Source: Rheinheimera sp. (lineage in GTDB: Bacteria > Pseudomonadota > Gammaproteobacteria > Enterobacterales > Alteromonadaceae). Taken from it: a stretch of 64,000 nucleotides of DNA. The notes under the pieces were generated by a model. The model ran no database searches and was not told the origin of the DNA. It saw only the letters and a list, made by a program, of their open reading frames with translations. The stretch spans positions 310,001 to 374,000 of the forward strand of contig NZ_JAUYGV010000006.1 of the NCBI RefSeq assembly GCF_030690345.1, written 5' to 3'. Made by a program: the position numbers and the translations under genes. Shown here piece by piece: positions 42,181 through 50,712 of this stretch (its first letter is position 1; each line of letters begins with the position of its first letter).

Positions 42181-42921
42181 ATGAAATGTTGCCGCTACCT
42201 GATGATGCTGGTCATGTTATTGCCGCTTACGTTACTGCAGGCGGCACAGCCACTGCGTGTTGGCTTGCATTTATCCGCGCCCTGGTCGTTCTTTAATGCG
42301 CAAGGTGAGCCGGACGGCTATGAATATCGGCTGGTGTCACGTATTTTTGCTGAAGCCGGCTATCAGGTGCAGTATGAGTTTCACAGTTACAGCCGCTTGC
42401 TAAAGCAATTTGCCGATAAAAAACTTGATTGCGCTTCACCGGTGGCGATACCGGTAGCGGGCGCCAGCTATACAGAATCTTATTTACCGTTTCAGGATGT
42501 TGCTATTAGCCGGCAAGATGCCGGCTTGACGGTAAATAGCCTGCATGATTTGCGCGATAAGCGTATCGCCGCCTACCAACAGGCACAGCAGGTACTGGGC
42601 GCAGATTTTGCGCAAGCCGTCAGTACGGCGGCTTACCTTGAACTGGCTGAGCGGGAGCTGCAACTGGAATTGCTGTTCAGTGACAGAGTGCAGTTGGTGG
42701 TGGGGGAGCAGCGGGTGCTGCTGTATCTGGCGGCTAAGCTGGCGCCGCACATCAGCCTGACTATCCATCCGATATTTGCTGCCAAATCTTACCCCGCGGC
42801 TTGTTGGCAGCCGGAGCATACAGCGGCGTTTAATCGCGGACTGGCGCAGTTGGCGCAAAACGGCGCGTTAACCGCTATTCTGCAGTGGCCCGCACCTGCC
42901 GCTACAGTAGGAACAAAATAG
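42181..42921 (+). CDS. Periplasmic solute-binding protein (SBP_bac_3 type)
   Basis: A 246-residue exported protein with a signal peptide ending near LQA (~20). The bilobed SBP_bac_3 start is clear (LRVGLHLSAPWSFFNAQGEPDGYEYRL), followed by QFADKKLDCASPV and the hinge around NSLHDLRDKRIAAYQQA. Not accompanied by permease or ATPase genes, so it probably does not serve an ABC importer; orphan proteins of this type are common in the Alteromonadales and may bind amino acids for sensing. Confidence 0.85.
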   Translation: MKCCRYLMMLVMLLPLTLLQAAQPLRVGLHLSAPWSFFNAQGEPDGYEYRLVSRIFAEAGYQVQYEFHSYSRLLKQFADKKLDCASPVAIPVAGASYTESYLPFQDVAISRQDAGLTVNSLHDLRDKRIAAYQQAQQVLGADFAQAVSTAAYLELAERELQLELLFSDRVQLVVGEQRVLLYLAAKLAPHISLTIHPIFAAKSYPAACWQPEHTAAFNRGLAQLAQNGALTAILQWPAPAATVGTK

Positions 42922-42977
42922 CTTAACGAAGCGCATTGCGCTTATACTAATGTAACTAAGCAGGTTAGGATGCCACA

Positions 42978-43652
42978 ATGAAAAAAACCAAAATAATTAC
43001 TACAGATGAAATACTGCTGACACTATGTCAGTCTGTTACCAAGGTGCTGTCCGGTGCCGGTAACCATAATGTTGCTTACTCGCCGATGGTACAAAAAATT
43101 CAAAAAACCTGTCTGCGGCCTGATCTGGGCTGCTTTGTGTTGTTTGACGGCGGTTTCTCCGGGTTGGTGATTATTAATTTTACTGCCCAGGCGGCGATGG
43201 AAATTTATAAAAAATACCTGATGAGCATGGGCATGCCGGAAGAGGAACTGGCGCAGTTTCATACCTCGGACGAGGTCGGTAACGTAATGGGCGAGCTGAT
43301 GAACCAGATCGTCGGCGACTTTACCAACACCGTGCGTTACGACTTACAAACCTCGATTAATCAGAGCCAGCCGAAAATGATGGCAATCAATAAGCAGGTG
43401 CAAATTCTGATTAATACCCAACTGGACCAGCCGCAGGCGCGCCGTGTGACTTTCAGCACGCCGGAACATAATATTTTTTATCTTGAGCTGGCAATGGATA
43501 AAACCGAATTTATTCAATTGCATGACTTTGACAAAGCCGAGCAGGAGCATCCGGACGACATTCTGGCCAATGCGCAGCAATACAAGCCGGAAAATACTGT
43601 TAGCGTTGAGATGGATGTTGACGACGACTTTATGAAGAACCTGGGTTTATAA
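42978..43652 (+). CDS. DUF3334 / CheX-like protein
   Basis: A 224-residue cytoplasmic protein of the DUF3334 family. The central EVGNVMGELMNQIVGDF helix (~92-108) resembles the E-x2-N helix of CheX/CheC phosphatases that act on phospho-CheY. The acidic C-terminus contains VSVEMDVDDDFMKNLGL. A chemotaxis or signalling link is therefore possible but unproven. It overlaps the convergent histidine kinase gene by 6 bp. Confidence 0.85.
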   Translation: MKKTKIITTDEILLTLCQSVTKVLSGAGNHNVAYSPMVQKIQKTCLRPDLGCFVLFDGGFSGLVIINFTAQAAMEIYKKYLMSMGMPEEELAQFHTSDEVGNVMGELMNQIVGDFTNTVRYDLQTSINQSQPKMMAINKQVQILINTQLDQPQARRVTFSTPEHNIFYLELAMDKTEFIQLHDFDKAEQEHPDDILANAQQYKPENTVSVEMDVDDDFMKNLGL

Positions 43653-44876
43653 CTGAGCGGGGCGCCGCTGTGGCAGGCTAAGCACAAAACGGGCACCGCC
43701 CTGCGCTGACTCTGCCACTGTGACACTGCCCTGATGCCACTGCATTACCCGCTGTACTATCGCCAGGCCTAACCCAAAGCCGCCGCCCTGTTTATTGCGG
43801 CTGGCTTCAATGCGAAAAAACGGCTGTAAAATTTGTTGCCGCAGTTCTGCTGCTATACCCGGGCCGTCATCGTCCACTGTAATTTGCCAGTGTTGTTTAT
43901 GCAGTGCCAGGCTTAAGCAGATATGTTTGTTAGCATATTTTTTCGCATTCACCAGCACGTTTTGCAATGCCCGCTCCAGATAATGGCCATCGGCGTACAG
44001 GATGGCACTGTCGGGCAGCTGTAAGCTGATATCGGCACCTGGCAAGGGCGACAGTTTTTCCCGCACATTGTTAATTAACTCAATTAAGTTAATTTGCTGC
44101 AGTTGCAGCGGCAACTGGCCGGTTTCCAGCCGTGCATAATCCAGAATTTCATCGACCAACTGTTGCAGCTCGCGCACGTCCTGTAGCATTAATTGCCGCT
44201 CTTGTGCCGGCAGTTGCTCCGCCATTTCCAGCGCAAAACTCAACCTGGCGATAGGGGTGCGCAGTTCGTGCGATACTGCATGGGTCATTTCGCGCTGCAG
44301 GTTCAGCAAGTCGCGGATGCGCGCACTCATATCGGCAAAGCTTTTTGCGATGGGGGCAATAAAGGAGCGCGCCGGCAGGGTTAATTCAATATCACGGTTG
44401 TCGGTAAAGCGCTGTAAACTGTGTTGCAGGCGGCGGATATCACGGGCTACCGGCCCTAACCATAGGGCGACGGCAATGGCCAGCAACAGAAAAAACAACA
44501 AGGTAAACCAGGTAGCGCCGTCGTTTTGCGTTAACGGCAAGGGGCCGAACCGCCAGAGCTGCTGTTGCTGCAGATAATAAAAATATACCTGGTTATCTTC
44601 AAACAGTGCCAGTACTTCACCGCGTTGCAGTTGTTGTTGCTCTTGCTCCAGCCAGCCAATACTGTTTGCTGCTATGGCAGTGTAAGGCAGTTGAATGGTA
44701 GCCGGCCAGCTGGTTTGTGGTTGCTGTACCTGCTGCTGCAACAAGCTGGTGTAGCTGGCAAGCCAGGGCGGCGCCGCGGCCGGTTGCCATTGCTGCCACA
44801 ATTGCTCCACGGCCCAGCCAATACCCAGCAGCACCAAAAATAAAAATAAATAGAAATGCCAGAACAGCCGCTGCAT
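43647..44876 (-). CDS. RstB-like sensor histidine kinase
   Basis: A 409-residue membrane kinase. Transmembrane helices at ~5-22 and ~127-147 frame a short periplasmic sensor. HAMP-like sequence follows, then the HisKA box HAVSHELRTPIAR, N-box NVLVNAKKYANKH, DDGPGI and GGGFGLGLAIV. It is the last gene of a four-gene operon (MipA, DUF3019, regulator, kinase). Signal unknown; the order suggests envelope or cation stress. Confidence 0.93.
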   Translation of the reverse strand: MQRLFWHFYLFLFLVLLGIGWAVEQLWQQWQPAAAPPWLASYTSLLQQQVQQPQTSWPATIQLPYTAIAANSIGWLEQEQQQLQRGEVLALFEDNQVYFYYLQQQQLWRFGPLPLTQNDGATWFTLLFFLLLAIAVALWLGPVARDIRRLQHSLQRFTDNRDIELTLPARSFIAPIAKSFADMSARIRDLLNLQREMTHAVSHELRTPIARLSFALEMAEQLPAQERQLMLQDVRELQQLVDEILDYARLETGQLPLQLQQINLIELINNVREKLSPLPGADISLQLPDSAILYADGHYLERALQNVLVNAKKYANKHICLSLALHKQHWQITVDDDGPGIAAELRQQILQPFFRIEASRNKQGGGFGLGLAIVQRVMQWHQGSVTVAESAQGGARFVLSLPQRRPAQL

Positions 44877-44895
44877 ATTATTGGTTTACACCGTG

Positions 44896-45588
44896 CTAGT
44901 GCCAGGCATCAGCAACAAACAAATAGCCTTTGCCCCACACGGTTTTGATCCGGAACGGTGTTTCAGCGTTGTCGCCGAGTTTACGGCGTAAATGTGAAAT
45001 GCGTACATCCACGGTGCGATCAAGGCCGTCGTACTCACGGCCGATAATTTGCTGGTGAATGGCCTCGCGCTTAACCGTTTGGCCGGCGTGCTTCGCCAGC
45101 ATCCAAAGCAAGTCAAATTCGTAACTGGTCAGCTCCACCCGCTCGTTATCGTACCAGGCTTCGCGCGAGCGCTGCTTTAACCATAAGCGGTTAAATTGCA
45201 GCTCTTGTTGCTCAGTCTTGCTGGCAGTTTGGGTACGGCGCAATAAGGCGTTAATACGTGCTACCAGCACCCGCGGCTCCACCGGTTTTATTACATAGTC
45301 GTCGGCACCCAGTTCCAGCCCCAGCACCTGATCAATATCGCTTTGTTTGGCAGTTAACATTAATACCGGGCCCTTGAACCAGGGGCGGATCTGGCGGCAT
45401 ACACCAAAGCCATCCAAGCCGGGCAGCATCAGATCCAGCACAATTAAATCCGGTTGAAACTGGCGGCAATGCTCTGCCACGGCATCGCCCTGGCTTTGCA
45501 GTTGCACCACAAAACCGTGTTGGGTCAAAAAGCTTTGGACTAATGAGGCCAGGCGGATATCGTCTTCGACCAACAGTATTTTTGCCAT
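44896..45588 (-). CDS. OmpR-family response regulator (RstA-like)
   Basis: A 230-residue regulator. ATG at 45588 shares its A with the stop of the DUF3019 gene (TGATG), so translation is coupled; the longer reading from 45603 is less likely. Receiver domain: LVEDD, phosphoacceptor Asp in IVLDLMLPGLD, KPVEPR lysine. The winged-helix DNA-binding domain covers ~130-230 and contains the usual SHLRRKLGD helix. It pairs with the kinase downstream. Confidence 0.95.
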   Translation of the reverse strand: MAKILLVEDDIRLASLVQSFLTQHGFVVQLQSQGDAVAEHCRQFQPDLIVLDLMLPGLDGFGVCRQIRPWFKGPVLMLTAKQSDIDQVLGLELGADDYVIKPVEPRVLVARINALLRRTQTASKTEQQELQFNRLWLKQRSREAWYDNERVELTSYEFDLLWMLAKHAGQTVKREAIHQQIIGREYDGLDRTVDVRISHLRRKLGDNAETPFRIKTVWGKGYLFVADAWH

Positions 45589-45965
45589 CAAAATATACTC
45601 CATGGGCTGCTTAATCGGCGTCGGGCGGGTTTGCGGCTTAATACCTGTAGATCGGTATGTAGCAGTACCCGGTTATCAGCAGTACGCAGTGTTAAGGCCG
45701 CGTTTTGCCAGGCCAACAGTTGTTGCCAGTGGCCAACAGTTTCGTCGTGCCAGCAATGCAGTTTTTGCTCAGCCAAAAATAAACAGGCGCTAAGCGGGGT
45801 ATGGCTGTGCCAACTTAATTGTAGTTGGGTGCGGCAGCTTTGATCGCGTTGTTCTGTGACGCAAACTTGCGGGCTGACATCCCAGCATATCGCTGTGGCA
45901 CAAGCAGCCGCCGGCACTTGTGGTGTTACGCCGTTAAGTAGCAACAACAACCAAAATCCGGGCAT
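45588..45965 (-). CDS. DUF3019 family protein
   Basis: A 125-residue protein with a short signal sequence (MPGFWLLLLLNGVTPQVPAAA). The DUF3019 core is visible: SPQVCVTEQRDQSCRTQLQ with two conserved cysteines, LSACLFLAEQKLHCW, then the closing beta strands. DUF3019 proteins are small periplasmic proteins found almost only beside RstAB-like systems and MipA in marine gammaproteobacteria. Both ends overlap neighbours by single bases, which marks a tight operon. Confidence 0.88.
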   Translation of the reverse strand: MPGFWLLLLLNGVTPQVPAAACATAICWDVSPQVCVTEQRDQSCRTQLQLSWHSHTPLSACLFLAEQKLHCWHDETVGHWQQLLAWQNAALTLRTADNRVLLHTDLQVLSRKPARRRLSSPWSIF

Positions 45966-46828
45966 TAATAAAACCGGTAGCTTATGCCAAGAAACCAGGT
46001 AGTAACGTTGTCTGATTTAACCAGCGGGCTGTCAGTCATGGCATCGTCCAGTGATAAATAGCGCAAAAAGGTTAGCAGGCTGACACGCTCAGAGAGTGGC
46101 TTTTGCCAGCTCAGGCGCAATTCCGGTTGCCAACTGGCCTTGCCGTTGTAGCGCGGCAGATAGAAAGGCTCATTATTATCAATGCCATAGTAAGTATCAA
46201 TCAGTTTGGCGCTTTTCCAGTGCAATTTAGCGCCCAGTTGCCAATTGCCAAACCGGCTTTGCCAGTTTCGCGCCATACTGACAGTGGCATGCTGGCCCTG
46301 ATAAGTGTTGCTGACATCCTGCCACAGCACAGCTTGCAGCTGCCAATTAGTAGCAAACCAGTCCAGTTGCAGGCCCAAATCAAAGGCGGTGGGTCTTTTA
46401 CTGATTTCCCGCACTGAGGCTTGCAGCGGGCCATAGCGCTCATCGGTAATACTGGCACTACCAGGCGTGGTACTGCTGAATTGAAACGCATTGCCGCCAA
46501 ACCATTTTTGGAAATAGCCTTTTTCCTGATTAAACTGGCCTAGCAAGCTCAGGTGCCATTGCTCCGACAGGGCCCAGCCGGTACCCAATTTGCCGTTATC
46601 AAAAAACCAGTGTTCGGCGTAGTAATAAACATCGGGCAACACTACCAGCGGTAACTCTTCCCCGCCATATAATGGATTGCTGCGCTGACCGTAGCCCAGC
46701 GCAAAGCTTAAATGCAGTTCTTGCTCAGTCGCACACAACGATTCCTGATCGCAGCCAACTGTTGTATCGGCTGTATCGGCATTGGCCGTGATACTCAGCA
46801 GACAAAGTAGCAGTAACAAATATGGCAA
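45965..46828 (-). CDS. MipA/OmpV family outer-membrane protein
   Basis: A 287-residue beta-barrel. A TTG start at 46828 is preferred: AAAAGG lies 7 bases upstream and a signal peptide (LPYLLLLLCLLSITANA) follows at once; an ATG at 46891 would leave a long leader. The mature protein has the MipA/OmpV pattern with alternating strands, GGEELPLVVLPDVYYYAEHWF near the start, and a terminal aromatic residue (ISYRFY) for barrel insertion. First gene of the operon with DUF3019 and the two-component pair. Confidence 0.88.
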   Translation of the reverse strand: MPYLLLLLCLLSITANADTADTTVGCDQESLCATEQELHLSFALGYGQRSNPLYGGEELPLVVLPDVYYYAEHWFFDNGKLGTGWALSEQWHLSLLGQFNQEKGYFQKWFGGNAFQFSSTTPGSASITDERYGPLQASVREISKRPTAFDLGLQLDWFATNWQLQAVLWQDVSNTYQGQHATVSMARNWQSRFGNWQLGAKLHWKSAKLIDTYYGIDNNEPFYLPRYNGKASWQPELRLSWQKPLSERVSLLTFLRYLSLDDAMTDSPLVKSDNVTTWFLGISYRFY

Positions 46829-47122
46829 GGTGCACCTTTTTTCAGACAGAATTTCAGCTGTGGGAGTGTAGCAAGTTGTGCCGCCGGACATAAGCCGGCA
46901 TAACAATGTTTCACAATTTGCAGTGATTAAACAGACTAAGGCAAATGCTGATCTGGCCGGCATGTAATATGGTATAACTGCAGGTGGCAGGCACAGAACG
47001 AAATTGAATCCAGCGTCAATTCCCTCTATGATACCGCCATAACAATTATAAGGCGCTTGTCAGAGCTCGATCCGACTGCGCTGTATTATGCAGTAATTTC
47101 GCTGTCACAGCAGAGCACTCAG

Positions 47123-48154
47123 ATGAAAGACAAAGCCACTTCATTCGACATTGCTTATATGGCCGGTGTGTCGCAGTCCACCGTATCACGGGCGCTGCGT
47201 AACAGCCCGCAGGTAAATAAAGCCACCCGCGAAAAAGTGCAGGCGATAGCGCGGCAACTGAATTATAAAGTCGATAAAAATGCCAGTAACCTGCGCCAGC
47301 AGCGCAGCAGTACCCTGGCCTTGCTGTTGTTTGAAGATCCCACCACAGATGAGTCGCTGATTAACCCGTTTTTCTTATCTATGCTTGGCAGCATTACCCG
47401 CGCTTGCGCCAAACGTGGCCAGGATTTACTGGTGTCGTTTCAGCAGCTAAGTGACGACTGGCATGCCGACTACGAAGACAGCAATAAAGCCGACGGCATT
47501 ATTTTGCTTGGCTACGGTGATTACAAAGATTACGAAGAAAAACTGGCCAAGCTGCTGGCACAGGAAACGCATTTTGTTTGCTGGGGCGCTGAAGTGCTGG
47601 GCCATCCCGAGTTTACCCTGCGCAGCAACAACCGCGAAGGCGGCCGCTTAGCCGGCGAGCATTTATTGGCTACCGGGCATAAAAAATTCGCTTTTATCGG
47701 CAATGCCTCTGAGGGCAGCCCGGAATTCAGCGCGCGTTATCGTGGGTTTATTGATGCGTTAAATATGGCCGGTATTGACGAGGCTCAGGTACCGCATTTT
47801 GATGCGATATCAACCGAAAGCGCCGGCGATAGCGCCACCGAACATTTATTAGCCGCCGGCCATCAGGTGGATGCGATTTTCTGCGCCAGCGATCTTATCG
47901 CTATCGGCGTAATGCGCTGCCTGAAACGGCGTAATCTGCGCGTGCCGGAAGACATCGCTGTGATGGGCTTTGATGATATTCCGGTGGCGTCTTTTGCTAC
48001 CCCGGCGCTGACCACGATTCAACAAGATACCACCCAAGCCGGCGAGTTGCTGGTGAATAACCTGCTGCAATTGATCAACAACCAACCTATCAGCGTCAGC
48101 CAGATCGAACCCAAACTGATTATCCGCCAGTCTTGTGGCTTTCATCTGAGTTAA
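47123..48154 (+). CDS. LacI-family transcriptional regulator
   Basis: A 343-residue repressor. The start at 47123 fits the family (MKDKATSFDIAYMAGVSQ). The HTH is DIAYMAGVSQSTVSRALRN and the hinge helix ends at VDKNASNLRQQ. A periplasmic-binding-like ligand domain follows (~60-343). The closing motif FDDIPVASFATPALTTI is standard. It lies alone between the MipA cluster and the MORN gene. A sugar-responsive role is likely; a candidate operator at 58978-58991 is a possible target. A GC-rich hairpin follows directly. Confidence 0.93.
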   Translation: MKDKATSFDIAYMAGVSQSTVSRALRNSPQVNKATREKVQAIARQLNYKVDKNASNLRQQRSSTLALLLFEDPTTDESLINPFFLSMLGSITRACAKRGQDLLVSFQQLSDDWHADYEDSNKADGIILLGYGDYKDYEEKLAKLLAQETHFVCWGAEVLGHPEFTLRSNNREGGRLAGEHLLATGHKKFAFIGNASEGSPEFSARYRGFIDALNMAGIDEAQVPHFDAISTESAGDSATEHLLAAGHQVDAIFCASDLIAIGVMRCLKRRNLRVPEDIAVMGFDDIPVASFATPALTTIQQDTTQAGELLVNNLLQLINNQPISVSQIEPKLIIRQSCGFHLS

Positions 48155-48157
48155 GTG

Positions 48158-48176
48158 GCCGGCCGCTGCGGCCGGC
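48158..48176 (+). terminator. GC-rich hairpin after LacI gene
   Basis: A perfect 9-bp stem (GCCGGCCGC / GCGGCCGGC) around a single T begins three bases after the stop. No T tract follows, so it may pause rather than stop transcription, but its position is typical. Confidence 0.45.
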
Positions 48177-48229
48177 GCGGCAATATTTACTAAATAATAA
48201 CCCTGCTTACCTTGCTGCAGCTTTGTGTT

Positions 48230-48250
48230 AATATTCCGCGCCGGAATATT
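48230..48250. promoter_or_regulatory. Palindrome AATATTCCG-CGC-CGGAATATT
   Basis: A 9-bp perfect inverted repeat with a 3-base centre, 21 bases upstream of the MORN-repeat gene's ATG. It is likely an operator or leader hairpin; no regulator can be assigned. Confidence 0.45.
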
Positions 48251-48271
48251 CAGTAAATCAGGAACAAAAGC

Positions 48272-50575
48272 ATGCCCGCCCGTTTTTACTCTGCTGTACT
48301 ACTGCTGTGTCTGTTTGTCAGCGCACCGTCCATAGCCAGCCAAACCTTAGCCAACCGGATGCTGGATGTACGCCAGGTTGAAGGCGTCGACGTGTACTAT
48401 AACCTTAGCAACGGCTTGCCGCTGCAGGGCGAATACCGTCTGGTACGCGATAGCCAGGGCTATACTCTGGCCACCTTTGACCAGGGCCTGGTGCAGGGTA
48501 GCTGGCAGGTGTTTGATCAACGTAACCAACCTGTGCTTAGCGGTCACTATCAGGCCGGACGGCAGCATGGGCAATGGCAGTACTTTGCTGTCGATGGCAG
48601 CATTGAGCAAATTGAGCATTATGAAGCAGGTGTTGCCAGCGGTGAGTGGCAACGCTTTAACAGCCAGCGCCAGATAGTGGAAACCAGCCGCTTTGAGCGC
48701 GGTGAAAAAATTAATGTCAGCCGCTTTTATGATAACGGCAAGCTACAAAGTGTCGAAACCTACCAAAACAACCTGCGTCACGGCTCCTGGCAAACCTTCC
48801 ACCTGAACGGCGCAGTAGCCGAGCAGTGGACCTATGCCAATAACCAGTTAACCGGGTTGTATCAAAGTAACGATGAGCAGGGTAACGTGTTGTTGCAGGG
48901 TGAATACGATGCACAGGGCCAGCAACACGGCCAGTGGCAGCAGTTTCACGCCGCCGGGGTGCCGGCTGCAAAGGTTAACTATGTCAGCGGCAAGCGTCAT
49001 GGCAGCAGTGAGCAGTTCAGCACCGACGGTACTTTGGTCAGCAGCTGCAATTATCAGCATGGGGCACAACACGGCGAGTGCCGCGAGTTTCATGCTAACG
49101 GCCAGTTGATTGCGTTATCGTTGTATCAGCAGGGCAAATTGCACGGCGAACAGCAACGGCTGAGCGCAGAGGGACAACTGCTGGAAAAGCTGCATTATAT
49201 TGACGGTATGCAAGCCGGCGAGCAATTGCATTATCACAGCAACGGTGAACTGGCGCAGCGCATTAACTACCACACCTCAGAGCGCAGTGCTAACGGTCAA
49301 TTCCCGCTGCATGGTGTATTTCAGCGTTATCAGGACAATGGCCAGGCAATAGAGTTATCCGGCTATGTTATGGGCGAGCGTGATGGCGTGCATCAGCGCT
49401 TTCAGGCTGACAAGCTGGTAGAAGAGTCGCAGTATAAAGCCGGTAAACGCCATGGTTTGAGCAAAACCTTTTATTCCTCCGGTGAGCCGCGCGAGCAAAA
49501 CAGCTATGTTGACGGCCAGTTAAGCGGGGCCTTTAAGAGCTGGCATATTAACGGCACCCTGCGCGAAGAAGGTGAGCGCAAAGACGGCCAACTTACCGGC
49601 CGTTACCAAAGCTTTTACGATAGCGGTAAGCCGCAAAAGCTGGAACATTATGCCGTTGAGAAAAAGCCGTCAGAGTATAAGTTTGCCCTGCACGGCAAAT
49701 ACCAGTATTGGGCCGGTAATGGCGATCTGACCGAAGAAGGCAACTACGTTAATAACAAACGTCATGGTAACTGGATCAGTTATTCGCAGGGTGAAAAAAG
49801 CAAAGAGCAGGAGTTTGTTGACGGTAAAACCGAAGGCCGCTTTGTCACTTATTATCAGGGGCGGCGCCGCAACAGTGGTTACTACCAAAACAACCAGAAA
49901 ACCGGAGAATGGCTGGAATACTATTATCAGGCCGATGATCCGACGTACGGCTTTATTCCGGAAGGCACCATCAGATACAGAACACACTGGCTGGCCAATA
50001 AACAACACGGCAAGGCGGAGTTTTACACCGCGAAAAACATTTTGCATAAAGCTGAACAGTGGGAAAACGGCGAAAAAAGCGGTGACTATCAGGAGTTTTA
50101 CGTTAGCAACGGTGAGCCGAAAATTGCCGGTAAACTGCAAAAGGGCGAGTGGTTTGGCTTGTGGCAGTCGTGGTTTGAAGACGGCACTTTAGCGCAGGCG
50201 GTACACTACGATGCCAGCCGTAAGCATGGTTTAGCGCAGGAATATTACGACAACGGCCAGCTGAAAAGCGAAATTGAGTACGAGTACGACAAGCCGCATG
50301 GCAACTACAAGTTGTTCCATTTAAACGGCCGGCCGCAGCAACAGGAACACTATGTTAAAGGCTTAAAAGAAGGCAAAGCCGAATACTTTCATCCGAACGG
50401 TAAACCGCTGCAGCAGGGCGATTACCTGCGCGATCGCAAAGAAGGCGAGTGGCTGGAGTACTGGCCCAACGGCCAGGTACGTACTCAGGGCGGCTATATC
50501 AGCAACCGTCCGTCCGGTGACTGGCAGTACTTTGATCAGCACGGCAAACTGATTAAAACCGAGCATAAAGGCTAA
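48272..50575 (+). CDS. Exported MORN/YwqK-like repeat protein, 767 residues
   Basis: The protein has a signal peptide (cut near IAS, residue ~24). It consists almost wholly of ~23-residue repeats of the form G-x-W-x-x-F-x-x-NG-x-L-x-x-x-x-x-Y-x-x-G-K-x-x-G, more than 20 of them, as in MORN and 'YwqK antitoxin' families. Repeat proteins of this type build extended beta ribbons. Length is much greater than YwqK. No toxin gene is nearby, so the antitoxin label should be ignored. AGGAAC precedes the ATG and a terminator follows. Confidence 0.85.
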   Translation: MPARFYSAVLLLCLFVSAPSIASQTLANRMLDVRQVEGVDVYYNLSNGLPLQGEYRLVRDSQGYTLATFDQGLVQGSWQVFDQRNQPVLSGHYQAGRQHGQWQYFAVDGSIEQIEHYEAGVASGEWQRFNSQRQIVETSRFERGEKINVSRFYDNGKLQSVETYQNNLRHGSWQTFHLNGAVAEQWTYANNQLTGLYQSNDEQGNVLLQGEYDAQGQQHGQWQQFHAAGVPAAKVNYVSGKRHGSSEQFSTDGTLVSSCNYQHGAQHGECREFHANGQLIALSLYQQGKLHGEQQRLSAEGQLLEKLHYIDGMQAGEQLHYHSNGELAQRINYHTSERSANGQFPLHGVFQRYQDNGQAIELSGYVMGERDGVHQRFQADKLVEESQYKAGKRHGLSKTFYSSGEPREQNSYVDGQLSGAFKSWHINGTLREEGERKDGQLTGRYQSFYDSGKPQKLEHYAVEKKPSEYKFALHGKYQYWAGNGDLTEEGNYVNNKRHGNWISYSQGEKSKEQEFVDGKTEGRFVTYYQGRRRNSGYYQNNQKTGEWLEYYYQADDPTYGFIPEGTIRYRTHWLANKQHGKAEFYTAKNILHKAEQWENGEKSGDYQEFYVSNGEPKIAGKLQKGEWFGLWQSWFEDGTLAQAVHYDASRKHGLAQEYYDNGQLKSEIEYEYDKPHGNYKLFHLNGRPQQQEHYVKGLKEGKAEYFHPNGKPLQQGDYLRDRKEGEWLEYWPNGQVRTQGGYISNRPSGDWQYFDQHGKLIKTEHKG

Positions 50576-50582
50576 CACCGCC

Positions 50583-50614
50583 AACGCTGCTGCCGGCAAT
50601 GGTAGCAGCGTTTT
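50583..50614 (+). terminator. Terminator after MORN-repeat gene
   Basis: A 9-bp stem (AACGCTGCT / AGCAGCGTT) with a 12-base loop, extended by TT, lies eight bases after the stop at 50575. Confidence 0.65.
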
Positions 50615-50644
50615 GCCGCACAGTTTTTAGTTCAATTCCATTGT

Positions 50645-50663
50645 AATGGTAATTGTTATCATT
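50645..50663 (+). promoter_or_regulatory. Fur box upstream of the siderophore receptor gene
   Basis: AATGGTAATTGTTATCATT matches the 19-bp Fur consensus in its inverted form (AATGATAACAATTACCATT) at most positions. It lies 50 bases upstream of the receptor's ATG, where it would cover the promoter, so the receptor and the PepSY gene after it should be repressed when iron is plentiful. Confidence 0.8.
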
Positions 50664-50712
50664 TACACTTCGCAGCCTGTTTAATTCCTCTTGCGATACA
50701 GGTTGTACTATA

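Noticed and set aside
48272-50575. CRISPR-like or DNA-level tandem repeats in the MORN region
   Set aside because: The periodicity is at protein level in one long frame; DNA units are diverged and there are no spacers.
48272-50575. YwqK toxin-antitoxin antitoxin
   Set aside because: No toxin gene is adjacent, and the protein is exported and far too long for that role.
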